From Limonium bicolor (taxonomy: Eukaryota > Streptophyta > Magnoliopsida > Caryophyllales > Plumbaginaceae): a stretch of DNA of 64,000 bases. Positions within the stretch are counted from its first letter, which is position 1. The number at the start of each line of letters is the position of its first letter. Below, in pieces: positions 22,427 to 34,550 of this stretch. Under the pieces are notes generated by a model that saw nothing but the letters and a program-made list of their open reading frames with translations, was not told where the DNA came from and ran no database searches. The position numbers were made by a program, and so were the translations under genes. The stretch spans positions 404,610,438 through 404,674,437 of the forward strand of contig CM041778.1 of assembly GCA_023374045.1 (NCBI GenBank), read 5' to 3'.

Positions 22427-22522
22427 TCTGAAAGTCCAATAGCAAGCAGTTAGACTCAGGCGCTAGTACTGACGTTTCTGACTGGCTGGCTAACTTAAAA
22501 TCCCAGCAGATTAGAACCCAGA

Positions 22523-22534
22523 GCTCTGATACCA
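22523..22534 (-). other. Primer-binding site, initiator-Met tRNA type
   Basis: Minus-strand TGGTATCAGAGC five bases inside the 5' LTR, complementary to the 3' end of plant initiator methionine tRNA. Confidence 0.88.
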
Positions 22535-22539
22535 CTAAA

Positions 22540-24659
22540 TGTAACACCCCCAAACACTGGCCTAGGAGTTAGGGGTATTACACGCCGCGTATTATTACTT
22601 AATAACACAAGGCTCTAATTAACAAACGCAAACGACAAATAAAGACCCAAACAGAATACTTATATTAAAGTATAGTCAAAGTGATGTTGAAACATCCCAA
22701 AAAGATTAATACAAAATCCACAACCGAATAACAAAAGCGGAAGCTAACTTCAGAGGGCCAAAGGCTACAAGTCAAATACAAAAATCTCAAGAACTGAGTA
22801 AATCAATAGCTAAACTCCAGAAGCTGAGCAAAGTGATCCTCGCTGATCAATCTGCAATGTTAGATAAAGTAGGGGGATGAGCAAACAACTATGCCCAGTA
22901 GATGACTAACTTCATCAACCAGCATGCTCAAAACATTTATAGAATGTCATCAAAACAGAAGTAGGCAGAAGGAAACCATATTCCATGACAGAAATCAGAA
23001 ACAGAAGTCCACACGAAAAGGACTAATCAGAGCTCAAAAGCAACAGAAGCAGAAACAGAAGGGGACCCTAGTTGATCACAGCATACAGACAGAACGAGTA
23101 ACCACTCGTGAACAGAACGAGGAAACCTCACTCGTAAACAGAACAGGTGGAACACCTGTGAACAGAACGGGGAACATCACCCATGAAACAGAAGGATATC
23201 CTACATAGCGCGCTACGAGACAGCGGAACCAGCCATCCAAAGGTTCAGACACGGAGATAACTAGGTCCCAAAACAGAAGCTTAAATACAGATAAGCATAT
23301 GTGCACCAACGGCACCACAAAGCATTTAGATAGCTTGGAAATCAGAAGGGGAATACAACCCCGCAAACGGAAGTCAAAACGGAGCTCAAATGAGCAAGTT
23401 ATGGTCAAAACATAGCTATGTCCGAGCTTGTGTCCGGACATTAATGTTCGGACGCAAGTCGAGACTTTAGAAACCAAAATCAGACGGGTGTCCGAACATC
23501 AAAGATCAGACAGATGTTCGGACGCTTTCGGAAAACCGATACACGTAATGTCCGAACTTGTGTCCGGACCTCCATGTTCGGACACAAGTCGAAGCAAAAT
23601 CAGAGAATGCAGAAGGGCGTGTCTGAACTTCAATGCTCGGACGGAAGTTCGGACACAGTGAAAAACTCGGAAAAACACAGGCGCAAAAGAGCGTGTCTGA
23701 ACTTCCAAGATCGGACGGAAGTTCGGACGCGCCGAAAAACTCAGTTTACAGAAGCGATTTTCAGACGAACAAAAGCACCGAAACAATGTCAAAACATTAT
23801 ATGTTTGTAGAAAACAACCTTGGGGGTTTAAGCCTTTTAAATAGCACTAAGTCAGATAGATTCAAGCAACACGTAAAGACAATTCGCAAACCAGGAATCC
23901 GGAATTTGAAACGCCCTAAGGCTGAACACACTGACTGAATCCATAAGCCACCTACCTCAATAATCAGCAATGAAATCCAATCTGAACAGACAGCAACGTC
24001 CCAACCAACGCAGTAACCTGAATGCAGACCGACAACGCAATTCCAAGCCTCTGACTAAACACAATTGCAGGGCAATTCCCAAATCAGAAACGTAAACCTT
24101 AAACCCTGAAACTAAAACTGCAATCCAAAAACTGCAACACAACCCTCACCTGAATCCGACGCCGAAATCACAGACGAAGCCAACCGCAGAGGAGAATTGA
24201 TAGAAACGCAAGAGCCAACGCTGAATCACAATTTAAATTGCAGAGGGCAATCAGAACGGGAAAAACTCAGGAACCGAAGAATCAAAGAGAGAGCAATCTG
24301 ACAACCCTACCTCGAAGAAATTAGGAATCCGCAGAGACTGGGCAATCCGCAGTTGAACTCTGGCAGCAGAAACAACGCCAATGTAGTCTTGACTGAATGA
24401 GAGGATGAACGGTGCTTGAGAGAGAAGAGAGAGAAGCAAGGCTGGGAAACTGTCAAATGAAAGAACGATCTGATCATGGTGTAGAGCGTGAGGATTAATT
24501 AACTAAAGAGTTAATTAATACTTACCAAAATTCATTAGAAGGGAAAAGTCCACCTTGTCCCTCCACTTATTTAAAAAGGACCCCCATGTCCTACGTAACA
24601 TAAGCCAACTTAGAATTACATCAAACGAAATAAAATGCAACGAACTTTGGGTTATAACA
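22540..24659 (-). repeat. 5' LTR of the Tekay-like element
   Basis: 2120 bp, near-identical to 15786-17901. Starts TGTAACACCCC and ends TTATAACA. Contains the second copy of the hairpin array. Confidence 0.92.
23417..23735. repeat. GTCCGAAC/GTTCGGAC hairpin array (5' LTR copy)
   Basis: Five paired units as in the other LTR. Some GTCCGAAC arms carry a C to T change (GTCTGAAC), which weakens the stem, while the GTTCGGAC arms are conserved. In element orientation the array lies about 850 bp downstream of the TATA-like sequence (minus strand, about 24570-24580), so it would be in the RNA leader. Confidence 0.83.
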
Positions 24660-25299
24660 CCAACAATATCATCACATAAACAGTAAAGCAATACCAAACA
24701 AGATACGCGTTTTAATTAACCGTTCTCGTTACTCGGCCTTGAGGCCATGTTGTTCTTTAACCAACCACTTAATCCTCTTATTGAATTTCCACATCGGGTC
24801 TCATGTTAGGACAACCCTTAATAACTTGATAGTGTTTGATAATACTGGATAGTAGTCCCTGGGTCCCAAATAATAGAACCATTCGCCAACGGATCCTTTG
24901 GTCCTGGTCTTATCTCATTTGCTTTTGAAAGCGTCCAATTCGGCCGAATCCTGCACCAACAGTAGTGCCCTCTGCCATCATCGAGTGTGGATGTATGGGT
25001 TTCCTTGAGTAACTCTTGATAGTAGTCCCTCGTCGTGATCACGCTGCGCAACCAGTTAGTCGAGACTAACTGGGTTTCCTCCTCCAGTACCATCTTGTAA
25101 TTAAGTTCTCTTGACCATTAATCTAAGGTCGAATCTCTAGGTTTGAGACTATGATACTTGACTGTCAATTAGGTTCCCGTGATACCTAAAGGTCATCTAA
25201 GTCATGTTCGAGTATAAATGTGTAAACCTCCAGTTGAAAAGACGTTCGCGTAAAATAAAACGCAACGGTGTCGAGTAATATAATTCACATGTTCGCATG
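24660..25299 (-). repeat. Right LTR of the AlkB-bearing element, piece 2
   Basis: Matches 3541-4180 of the left LTR. Begins with the CCAAC duplication of the Tekay-like insertion and ends with GCATG (25295-25299), the duplication of the next insertion. No gene. Confidence 0.9.
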
Positions 25300-25477
25300 T
25301 GATAAGCCGCAGACTTATCATATTTTATGCACTAGATTTAGTATTATATTTATCTAAATAAAGTTATATTTATGTTATTTATGCTTATTATGTGTTAAAG
25401 TATAATATTTGTACAGACTTATGTTTTTATGAGTTTTCTGTGCAAGGAATGATTTTCTAGGCAAAAGTTCAGTTGAA

Positions 25478-25768
25478 GCCGGACTTCATGCCGGGTAGTT
25501 TCTGCACGGCATAAGCACAGAACAGAAAAGAGGCCTTGCCGGACCAAATGCCGGGTATATTCCATCCGGCATAAGTGAAGAGACGCCACGGTTGACCAAG
25601 CGATAGCAGTTATTGACCGTTGGTGAAAAGGATGATGCCGGGTGTGATGCCGGGTATCTTCTACCCGGCATAGGCACTGTTTCTCGCGGAATTGACGGTT
25701 TTGACCGTTAACAGTTGGGCGCATTTATCACGTGTGCCGGCTATTGGTGATCCGGCACGACGCCCGGC
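25478..25768. repeat. TGCCGG/CCGGCA hairpin cluster in the 5' LTR
   Basis: At least four paired units in about 290 bp. The strongest, near 25643-25667, has a perfect 10-bp stem (ATGCCGGGTA with its complement) around a 5-base loop. A matching cluster is in the other LTR (29240-29525), and more pairs occur at 26375-26455 and 30110-30205. Confidence 0.85.
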
Positions 25769-25787
25769 AAGAGACATTTTTGGTGCC

Positions 25788-25796
25788 TATAAATAG
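25788..25796 (+). promoter_or_regulatory. TATA box of the 5' LTR
   Basis: TATAAATAG in a G+C-richer context, the best core-promoter match in this LTR. The right LTR has TATAAAAGG at the same place (29544-29552). Confidence 0.65.
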
Positions 25797-26789
25797 GCCG
25801 AGGAAGGCTACAATTTGGCACATTCCAACATTATATTCCACTCCATTCCACGCTTCATTTCCGCCTCATTCCAAGTGTTGGTGTCCAAGGCATTTCTACG
25901 AATCCATCCACAAGAAGAAGAAAAGATTTCCTTTTCGGGTTGAGGCTATGTTCAATCTCCTTCTCCCTTATGTATTTTCTTCCTTATTTGAGTGGATGGT
26001 GAAGTAGAGATCATTGTTAGGCTTTGGCTAGGGATGAATTCCTTCTATGTAAACAATATGATTATTTTAATACAAATTCAAGCGTTCATTAAGATTCTGG
26101 TTCTTAGTGCAAGTGAATTAGTTGATCACTCGTTCTCTTTATGCAAATTCTACTTGAGGGGGAACTTCCCAAGAGTAGGATAGGTTAGACAAATCTTAGT
26201 GGTCTTTGATGTTTTCATCTATAATTTAGGGTTAGCATTAAAGATTGCGAGTTAATCCATCTTCCCCCATCTCCTTGTTCATTTCGTGGCATGATATATG
26301 CTCGATTTGTTAATGGGTTTTGAGTTTCTTGTTCGAAGCAAGAGAATGGTTTTCACCACATAAACGTGCCGGATGCACTCCCGGGTGATTCCTGTCCGGC
26401 ACATTCAAGACATTTGAATATGCCGTGCACCTAATGTCCGGCAGGACATCCGGCGCAATCATGTTGGTTGGTTAAGTTCGTGTCTTGAAGTTGCATTGCG
26501 TGATCATGTTGGTACTTAGGATGGTTTAGTCCTAAACCTCGCATTTAGTTAGAATTATAGTTAATTAATTGTCACTTACATTTCCCCCCTCATTATTATA
26601 GAATAGGCTTTTGCCCGGATTAGGACTGATTTTCTATAAGTCCCTTGGGTACGATACTCTCGGTCGTAATATATTTACACTATACTCCGACCGGGTTTTA
26701 TTTTGCTACCCGTAGTAGAGTTGTAGGATTAGGTTATTATTTTATTCATTTTGTATATAGTTTTTCCTACAATTTCTCGTTTAGCAAAT

Positions 26790-26807
26790 TGGCGCCGTTG
26801 CCGGGGA
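26790..26807 (+). other. Primer-binding site, Asp-tRNA type
   Basis: TGGCGCCGTTGCCGGGGA three bases after the left LTR. This is the form used by many plant Athila/Tat-type elements. Confidence 0.9.
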
Positions 26808-29046
26808 CTTGGAATTAGTCCAAGTCCTAAATTCGGTAAAACGCCCTATTCTTTATTCCCTATTCTTTATTCTTTGATTCCTTGATTCTTAAATTTATTT
26901 TCGCACTTAGTTTTGCAGACTTGAATGTGCCGTGCGGAGTGCCGGGCGTCTGTCACCCGACAAACTCGGAGGAAGTCTGATGCCGGATATGTCTTACCCG
27001 GCATTGTGTCCGGCATGTTCAAAGTTTTTCAAAATTTCTTACAGTATTGAGTTCTTGGCAATTTAAATTTATTCTTGCTTACTCCCATTCGTTATTTCTC
27101 TCTCGTAATAGTCCCTATACTATGATTCTTTAATTTAGATTTCGAGTTTGAACTTGCCGTGTATTATGCCGGATTAACTATACCCGGCTTATCGAAGGAA
27201 TTCCTATGCCGGACAGGGTTTATCCGGCATGTCACCCGGCATGTTCAAATTCTCTCAGTATGTTTTTATCGTCAATAGTAGGGACAGTAAAAAAAATGAT
27301 CCCCTAAAATCCCTTATTTACTCTTACATTTATTTTTGATTATCCTTTACCTTTCAATGTCTTTTAATTAAGTCATGTTCGATTTTTTGTCACGCCGGGC
27401 AACATGCCGGTTGGTATAAACCCGGCAATAGTGGAGGAAGTCCACTGCCGGGTAAGATTCACCCGGCACACTACCCGGCATAAAGGAGGAAGTCCAATGC
27501 CGGATACTTCATGCCCAGCACGAAGTCCGGCATATTCAATATGTTCTATTTTTCTTTTCGTTTCGCAACATTTATTATATATATATTTTATATATTTCAT
27601 TGTTAAATTAATATTGTGTGTTGCTCTTCCTAAGTAAATAAGGTGAATGCATCTCCGATCGCATAATCTTCATGAAGATTCATCTGACCGCGATCAGGAG
27701 ACAAAGAAGACATTTGTTCGTTCCTTAAGGCAACGACAAAACCAACAAACGCACTCCCTACACAAATAATCAAATACCGCAGGCGAATGGCAATAAACTC
27801 TCTTCCTCAACAGGCGAATGTGGACAATTGCACGACCACACGCCCAATGCTCCGAATTGCCAGATTTTATACCATATGAGGAAGCGGAACTTGCAGAGAC
27901 ATCGACCATTCGCATGGAGCATAAGTCGATACAGTTGCAAATGCAGCAACTTTTTGCTCAACCATGACCGCTTGGTCAACTCCCGTCTCCAACGCTAAAT
28001 TTATCAACGGGAGTATGCGAGATCGTTCATATCTCTATCGATATCTCTGATCACTCTGCCAAGTAGCCAAAGGCTAAGTGTAGGGCAGCCCCACGCGTCT
28101 AGTCTTCTTGCACCACAGGGGAGTCATTTTCTTCTTAATTACTTTTAATTTTATCTGTTACAGTCTTTCTTTATTTATTTTCTTTTTTCTTTCGAACACT
28201 GGGGACAGTGTTCCTGCCAAGTGTAGGGCAGGGATCCCCCTTAAAAAAATATATATGTTTGTTTATAAATAATTTGCATAAGTTTAAAGTTTATCAATGT
28301 TTTACTAAACTTTTTGCATGTTTTGATCGAGATAAGATTAGGAATGACTAAAAGCTTGTTCTCTCAAGAGGTAAGCTTTCTAATGACTTGTAGATTCCTG
28401 TTTTTAACTCTTTGATTCTCTTTACATGAGTACATGATCTTGCTCCTAATTCTTTCCTTTATGTACTTATGGGTATTCTTTTCTTTTTTTTTCAAATTGT
28501 GAAAAATCTTTTGGGTGAAAATCTTAAAAAGGGTTTTTGTGCAAAAGAAAGAAGAAGAAAAAAAGGAAAAAAAAGAAAGAAAAATCTTCTTCTAAAGGAA
28601 AAGCAATATATTCCTAAAGGTTTCATAAAGTGCCTCAGAATAAAAGCAAGAAACGAGAGTTTTTCCTTTTATTTCTCCTAAATTCCCCGTTCTTCAATGC
28701 AAAAAAAAATCATGGTTGATTCAGAAACTCTTGCAAAATAGGGCTGATTCATAAAACCATTGATGAGAGTCTTGGCCACATTCAGAAACTCTTGAAAATA
28801 GAGCTGAATGTGGAAACCGGAAAAAGGAGATTACAAAAATCCCTTATGCAAAATGCCCAAAAGTTTTTGATCGATTTTGAAATTCCTTGTTTTATCCCAT
28901 TAGTATGTTTTGACAAGATAAGGTATTAAGTGATACTTATGAATTAGAGTCATAGTTGGAATATTTATCTACATTTTCATTCTAGAGTTTATCTGTTTTG
29001 TGCATAAGTAATTAGTCCGTTCTAATCCTTTTTGCTCGAGGACTAG
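26808..29046 (+). other. Non-coding interior of the non-autonomous element
   Basis: No conserved domain in any frame. Positions 26925-27540 hold three further clusters of TGCCGG/CCGGCA pairs separated by A+T-rich spacers. AGTGTAGGGCAG-like motifs recur near 28077 and 28220 (and AGTGTAGGGC again at 29056). A purine-rich stretch at 28500-28610 gives a spurious lysine-rich frame. Confidence 0.75.
26925..27540. repeat. TGCCGG/CCGGCA hairpin clusters in the leader region
   Basis: Three clusters (about 26930-27020, 27155-27245, 27393-27535), each with two to five TGCCGG or CCGGCA arms spaced 10-30 bases apart. Each cluster ends in a variant of CATGTTCAAA or CATATTCAAT, suggesting duplication of a composite unit. 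Confidence 0.8.
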
Positions 29047-29066
29047 CAAAGGTAAGTGTAGGGCCT
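29047..29066 (+). other. Polypurine tract region before the 3' LTR
   Basis: The purine-rich stretch GGACTAGCAAAGGTAAGTGT, starting near 29040, lies just upstream of the 3' LTR start at 29067. This is the expected location of the plus-strand primer in Tat/Athila-like elements. Confidence 0.6.
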
Positions 29067-30531
29067 TGATAAGCCGCAGACTTATCATATTTTATGCACT
29101 AGATTTAGTATTATATTTATCTAAATAAAGTATATTTTGTTATTTATGCTTATTATGTGTTAAAGTATAATATTGTACAGACTTATGTTTTTATGAGTTT
29201 CTGTGCAAGGAATGATTTTCTAGGCAAAAGTTCAGTTGAAGCCGGACTTCATGCCGGGTAGTTTCTGCACGGCATAAGCACAGAATAGAAAAGAGCCTTG
29301 CCGGACCAAATGCCGGGTATATTCCATCCGGCATAAGTGAAGAGACGCCACGGTTGACCAAGCGATAGCAGTTATTGACCGTTGGTGAAAAGGATGCCTG
29401 TGATGCCGGGTATCTTCTACCCGGCATAGGCACTGTTTCTCGCGGAATTGACGGTTTTGACCGTTAACAGTTGGGCGCATTTATCACGTGTGCCGGCTAT
29501 TGGTGATCCGGCACGACGCCCGGCAAGAGACATTTTTGGTGCCTATAAAAGGCCGAGGAAGGCTACAATTTGGCACATTCCAACATTATTTCCACTCCAT
29601 TCCACGCTTCATTTCCGCCTCATTCCAAGTGTTGGTGTCCAAGGCATTTCTACGAATCCATCCACAAGAAGAAGAAGATTTCCTTTTCGGGTTGAGGCTA
29701 TGTTCAATCTCCTTCTCCTTATGTATTTTCTTCCTTATTTGAGTGGATGGTGAAGTAGAGATCCTTGTTAGGCTTTGGCTAGGGATGAATTCCTTCTATG
29801 TAAACAATATGATTATTTTAATACAATTCAAGCGTTCATTAAGATTCTGGTTCTTAGTGCAAGTGAATTAGTTGATCACTCGTTCTCTTATGCAAATTCT
29901 ACTTGAGGGGGAACTTCCCAAGATAGGATAGGTTAGACAAATCTTAGTGGTCTTTGATGTTTTCATCTATAATTTAGGGTTAGCATTAAAGATTGCGAGT
30001 TAATCCATCTTCCCCCATCTCCTTGTTCATTTCGTGGCATGATATATGCTCGATTTGTTAATGGGTTTTGAGTTTCTTGTTCGCAAGAGAATGGTTTTCA
30101 CCACATAAACGTGCCGGATGCACTCCCGGGTGATTCCTGTCCGGCACATTCAAGACATTTGAATATGCCGTGCACCTAATGTCCGGCAGGACATCCGGTG
30201 CAATCATGTTGGTTGGTTAAGTTCGTGTCTTGAAGTTGCATTGCGTGATCATGTTGGTACTTAGGATGGTTTAGTCCTAAACCTCGCATTTAGTTAGAAT
30301 TATAGTTAATTAATTGTCACTTACATTTCCCCCCTTATTATTATAGAATAGGCTTTTGCCCGGATTAGGACTGATTTTCTATAAGTCCCTTGGGTACGAT
30401 ACTCTCGGTCGTAATATATTTACACTATACTCCGACCGGGTTTTATTTTGCTACCCGTAGTAGAGTTGTAGGATTAGGTTATTATTTTATTCATTTTGTA
30501 TATAGTTTTTCCTACAATTTCTCGTTTAGCA
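29067..30531 (+). repeat. 3' LTR of the non-autonomous element
   Basis: 1465 bp, 22 bp shorter than the 5' LTR. Differences are mostly short deletions in this copy; substitutions are few. TATAAAAGG at 29544-29552. Confidence 0.9.
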
Positions 30532-33500
30532 GCATGCATAAATCATAGATATCACTCTTAACAGTTAAACACACGACGTCTGGACCCAAGGAAAACCTCA
30601 GGACGTTCAGACCACACAATTAACATACCGTTCACCGAAATAATCGCTAGCGTGAAGTCTCACGCTCTCCAGCTAATCCTCGAAGTATTGTTATACGTAG
30701 ATGCATATACTGAGTAACGTTAATACAACTAACACTAACTACTACGGTATATTAATACAGAGCTAATACCCCCGGTATCTTAACCCCGTATGTTTATTAA
30801 TTTCTCCCGGTTATTAAACGGTGATTTGAGGTCGTTTAACAGTTTGTTATTTTATGTAGTAACTACATGTGATAATGAATTCTTACTTTATAATATATCC
30901 TTAACTCCTTGATTGTTGTTTAATGATCGTTTCCACTCATTCCATATAATTATATAATTTGAAGTGAATTATAATTCCAACTTATAATAATGATATCCGA
31001 TCATTTTATGTGAGATATATTAACTTGTAACGTTTTAATATTTACGTATCACTTACTAAGATTATTGTCTTAGTTGAATATGTTGTTACATGTAATGTCA
31101 TAAGCACATCAGGTTATTCCTTTTAACATTGTAAGGTTCCCAACCTTATACTATAAGTTATGTCTCCATAATATCCTACATGAATTATAAACACATTTAT
31201 ATAATAACTCCCCTTTGTTATTTCATATGTAGGACTTTATAATTCTACTTATGTTATTTATTCACAAACCTTTTAATAAGGATTTACCGTAATGTTATGC
31301 AATGTATTTTATACATTAAAGTGTTCCTTATGTCTAAACATATATTATACTTCTCAAATCTTTAACTTAATCTCATTATTTTATGTGATTGTTTTTAAGG
31401 TATAGTTAATATTATTTAACCTTCTTACAACACATTCTCTCATACCTTAATATAATGTCACACTATTTCATTTCCAACATTATATTATAAATCCATAATA
31501 TTCTTTGCTAAATTTCACCAGCACACTCTTTATTTTCGGTAAATATATTTCTTACCCATTAACTTTTCATTAATTACAAAATCACCCTTAAATGTCATAC
31601 TTGTTACCTTTGTAACCTTATTTAATTTATAACCCAAAGTTTCAACCAACTTTTTTTCATTTCCAAACAGCCCCCTTGCTTTTCGGTTTTCACCTCCTTA
31701 ACCCATAACTTTTTATTAATTACATTATATCCCACTTTCATTTTATAACTTACAATTTAATACCTAGAACTTTATATTATACATATTACTTTGTTTAATT
31801 CTAAAATCAATCCAATAATTTTCCTAAATTCTTAACAGACCCTTAAGGTCCTTTTAATCTCGGTTTTACCCCCAATTTATTGCTAATTACATATTAACCC
31901 CATAAGTTTCAAAATTGTTTCAATTTAACCTTAAAACTATATATATATATCCTTTACTTTATTAAATCACCAAAATCATCCCAAAATTCATACAGACCCC
32001 TAATGGTCATTTATATTACATTCCAACACTATATTTTTGGAAATTACACCAAAACCCAACTATTTTTATAAATCCCATTTTTAACCTAATACTTTGTTAA
32101 ATCACCCAATTAATTCCTATCATCATTTTATTTTGGTAAAACCTCAATATTGGTCAAGGTTGACCACTAGATTACTCCCTTGGCCATAATTCCCATAAAT
32201 TACAAATTTAGCCCACCTTTCATTATTAATTTACATTTAGGTCCTATAACTTCTAAAATTGATTTTTAATGTTCTAATCCACCAAACAGCACCTAATTCG
32301 GCTGTTATACAGTTTTAACATCTCATATTTTACTTAATTACAATTTGACCCCATTAATGAATCTTTTATTCATTTTAAGTACTTATAAGGTTTATAATTC
32401 CTAAAAAATCATATCCTTAATTTTATAAAATATTGTTTAGCACCTATATTTATATTTATGTTCCTAGGTACTTATTTTTACCAAAATTATGGTTTATACC
32501 CAGATTTTTAGATAATTTATTTTAACACTTCAAAACTTTATTTTTTTGTCACTTAAATGTCTTAAAACTTAACCAATCATTCCAGAACTTTAAACATAAG
32601 TTCATATACATATTTAGGTCATTAAGGACCCCTATTTACGGAATATTATCGGCCTTACATAGTTTATACCCCATATTTTCTAAAAATTGCATTTTAGCCA
32701 CATAACTTAATAAACTTGCTATTTAAAGATTTAAACCTTATTCCAACCTATCCAAAACTTATAATATAATTTCATAAACTTATTTAGGTCATTTTAACCT
32801 ATTTTATACAGAATGTATTCGGTCCTAAGCAATACTAACCCATAGTTCACAAAAATTACATTTTAACCCCCTTTTTACATATTCCTTTGTACATATAAAT
32901 CTCCTAACTCATCTTAATGTTATAACCTGATACTAAACGCAATATATACTCAAAATAAAGCATAATATACAGTAGGATCTCGTCCTTAATTATTACAACC
33001 CAAAAACTTACCAAAATGACATTAAATCTTAGTTTTAGGAGATTTACCTTTCAATACTTTTCCAAGGGGCTTGAAGCTTGAACTCCATTGTATTTTCAGC
33101 CCTAAATAACCAAAAGGGGTTCCCTTAATTTATTTTTACAGATCTAAGGTTTAATGGAGCTTAAGTCACAAAACTAGCTTAAAATTTACCTTCTCTAAGA
33201 TGGATTTTTCCACTTGTTTCCTCCTTGGTTGAGCTCGGTTTTGGAAGGCTCAATGGCTTAATATTTCGTCCATGACATTAGGAAAAAGGTTTCAAGGATT
33301 AAAACCTCTTTTAGGACCCTTAAACAAAGGTAGCAAGCTTAAAGCACAAAAACATTACCTTAGGTGGATCTAGTGGTATTTTCGGCCTATATAAAGCTTG
33401 GTGCTGCCAAGGGCTTCTCCATGGATGTAATGAAGGAAAGGAAGTCAATAGGAGGTGGTAGTTGCAGCCAAAACAAGAGTTATGAAAGGACGAAGGCTTA

Positions 33501-34550
33501 GAGCATATTTTACCTTTGATTTGTGTTCAACTTGTTTCTCCTTCTTCCCAGCCTTGATTCCAGTTTTCTAAGGCTCTTTTAGGGGCTATATTTCGGCTTC
33601 AATGAATGGGGATGGATGATACTTGATCATAGAAGAAAGAATGAAGAGATTTGGAGTCAAAATGAGCTTAAAACACTTAATTCTTCAATGGAGTTCAAAA
33701 GTAGAAGAAGGAGGGGGAAGTATGTCATACCCACGGCTTGGAGCAATGGATAGGTGGCCTAGACTGAGTTGAGGTCTGGAAAAGTGAAAGGAAGGAGAGA
33801 GAGAGAGAGAGAGTTATGTAGGGTAAATTTCTCTTATGACTATTCTAGGTAAATTCAACCCTCTTCTTTGCCGTCTTCCTTACTTCTTCTTTTTCCCTTT
33901 CTTCTTTGTCTCTTACAGCTGAATAAGGCTTGAGAAGGCTGGTTTCTGATTTTTTTGGGGATTATGAGAGGAGGAGAAGATATTTATGAGATAAAGGTGA
34001 TAATAGGTGTGTAAGCTATATGCATTTGTTCTCCTTATTTTTATTCATTCCCTTTTGACTTTTCTTCTCTTTTTTGGACATATGCAGCCGGCCAGCATGG
34101 CTTTTGGAGGGAATTTGAAAGTTTTGTAACATTATATTGTTACACTTAATTGTTATACATGAGACTAGATTCATGTGTTATATTATGACATATATTATTT
34201 CCTTGATAAGTGAGTGTATTAAAGTGATTAACACACTAGGAATTTAGTTTTGGTTATATAAAATAATTTATATACTCTTTCCACATTGTTTGTGGTATTT
34301 TTACATGTATTGATGTATTACATGTTTAGTTGATCTTAGGAGTTGATTTCTCCTTAGTAATATTCTCTCCTTAGTAATGTTCTCTCCTTATTTAGAGTTT
34401 ATGTATAGTTTAGTGTCCATCTTGGACTATACATTTTTATAGTAATATTCAATGGTGAATATTGATCATTAGATGGCTAATTAGTGATTATTTCCTTTTA
34501 TTTAAATTAACTCCTTATTAATTAAGGTAATTAATGTTTGGGGTATTTCA
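30532..34550 (-). repeat. Right LTR of the AlkB-bearing element, piece 3
   Basis: Matches 4176-8696 of the left LTR, lacking the foldback MITE. Starts with the GCATG duplication and ends GGGGTATTTCA at 34550. A+T rich with no gene. Confidence 0.9.

Larger units (their letters stand above)
15786..24659 (-). mobile_element. Tekay/Del-like chromovirus, nearly complete, inserted in the right LTR
   Basis: 8874 bp from TGTAACACCCC to TTATAACA, flanked by CTAAA (15781-15785) and CCAAC (24660-24664), an imperfect 5-bp duplication; the uninterrupted LTR copy has CCAAC at this place. LTRs of 2116 and 2120 bp are very similar, pointing to a recent insertion. The minus-strand internal region has an initiator-Met primer site, gag, protease, RT, RNase H, integrase and a polypurine tract in one frame. 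That frame is broken only by single nonsense codons and one 8-bp tandem duplication. Confidence 0.93.
25300..26786 (+). repeat. 5' LTR of the non-autonomous element
   Basis: 1487 bp with terminal TG and CA. Holds a TATA box at 25788, several TTGACC motifs upstream of it (25590-25705), and TGCCGG/CCGGCA hairpins on both sides of the TATA box. No coding sequence. Confidence 0.9.
25300..30531 (+). mobile_element. Non-autonomous LTR retrotransposon with Asp-tRNA primer site, no coding region
   Basis: 5232 bp flanked by perfect GCATG duplications (25295-25299 and 30532-30536). LTRs 25300-26786 and 29067-30531 start TGATAAGCCG and end CGTTTAGCA. The + strand carries a primer-binding site right after the left LTR and a GGACTAGCAAAGG-type purine tract before the right LTR. 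The 2.28 kb interior has no gag or pol. The primer type resembles Athila/Tat elements, whose proteins may have mobilised it. Confidence 0.92.
2996..34550 (-). mobile_element. Chromovirus-type LTR retrotransposon with 5.2 kb LTRs and an AlkB domain (nested, with younger insertions)
   Basis: Bounded by TGTAACACCCC at 2996 and GGGGTATTTCA at 34550, with a perfect 5-bp duplication ATGAT. The left LTR (2996-8696) and the right LTR (15236-34550, after removal of two insertions) are each about 5.2 kb. The internal region is about 6.5 kb and codes on the minus strand in the order gag with zinc knuckles, AlkB dioxygenase, protease, RT, RNase H, integrase and an integrase tail. That order, with integrase last, is Ty3/gypsy; the C-terminal segment (EEATWELK) resembles Tekay/Del chromoviruses. 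The AlkB frame is not a normal part of this class. Protease and RT have lost catalytic aspartates and several stops are present, so the copy is inactive. Confidence 0.92.

Noticed and set aside
28469..28681. Lysine-rich small open frame
   Set aside because: Comes from a purine-rich low-complexity stretch inside a non-coding retroelement.
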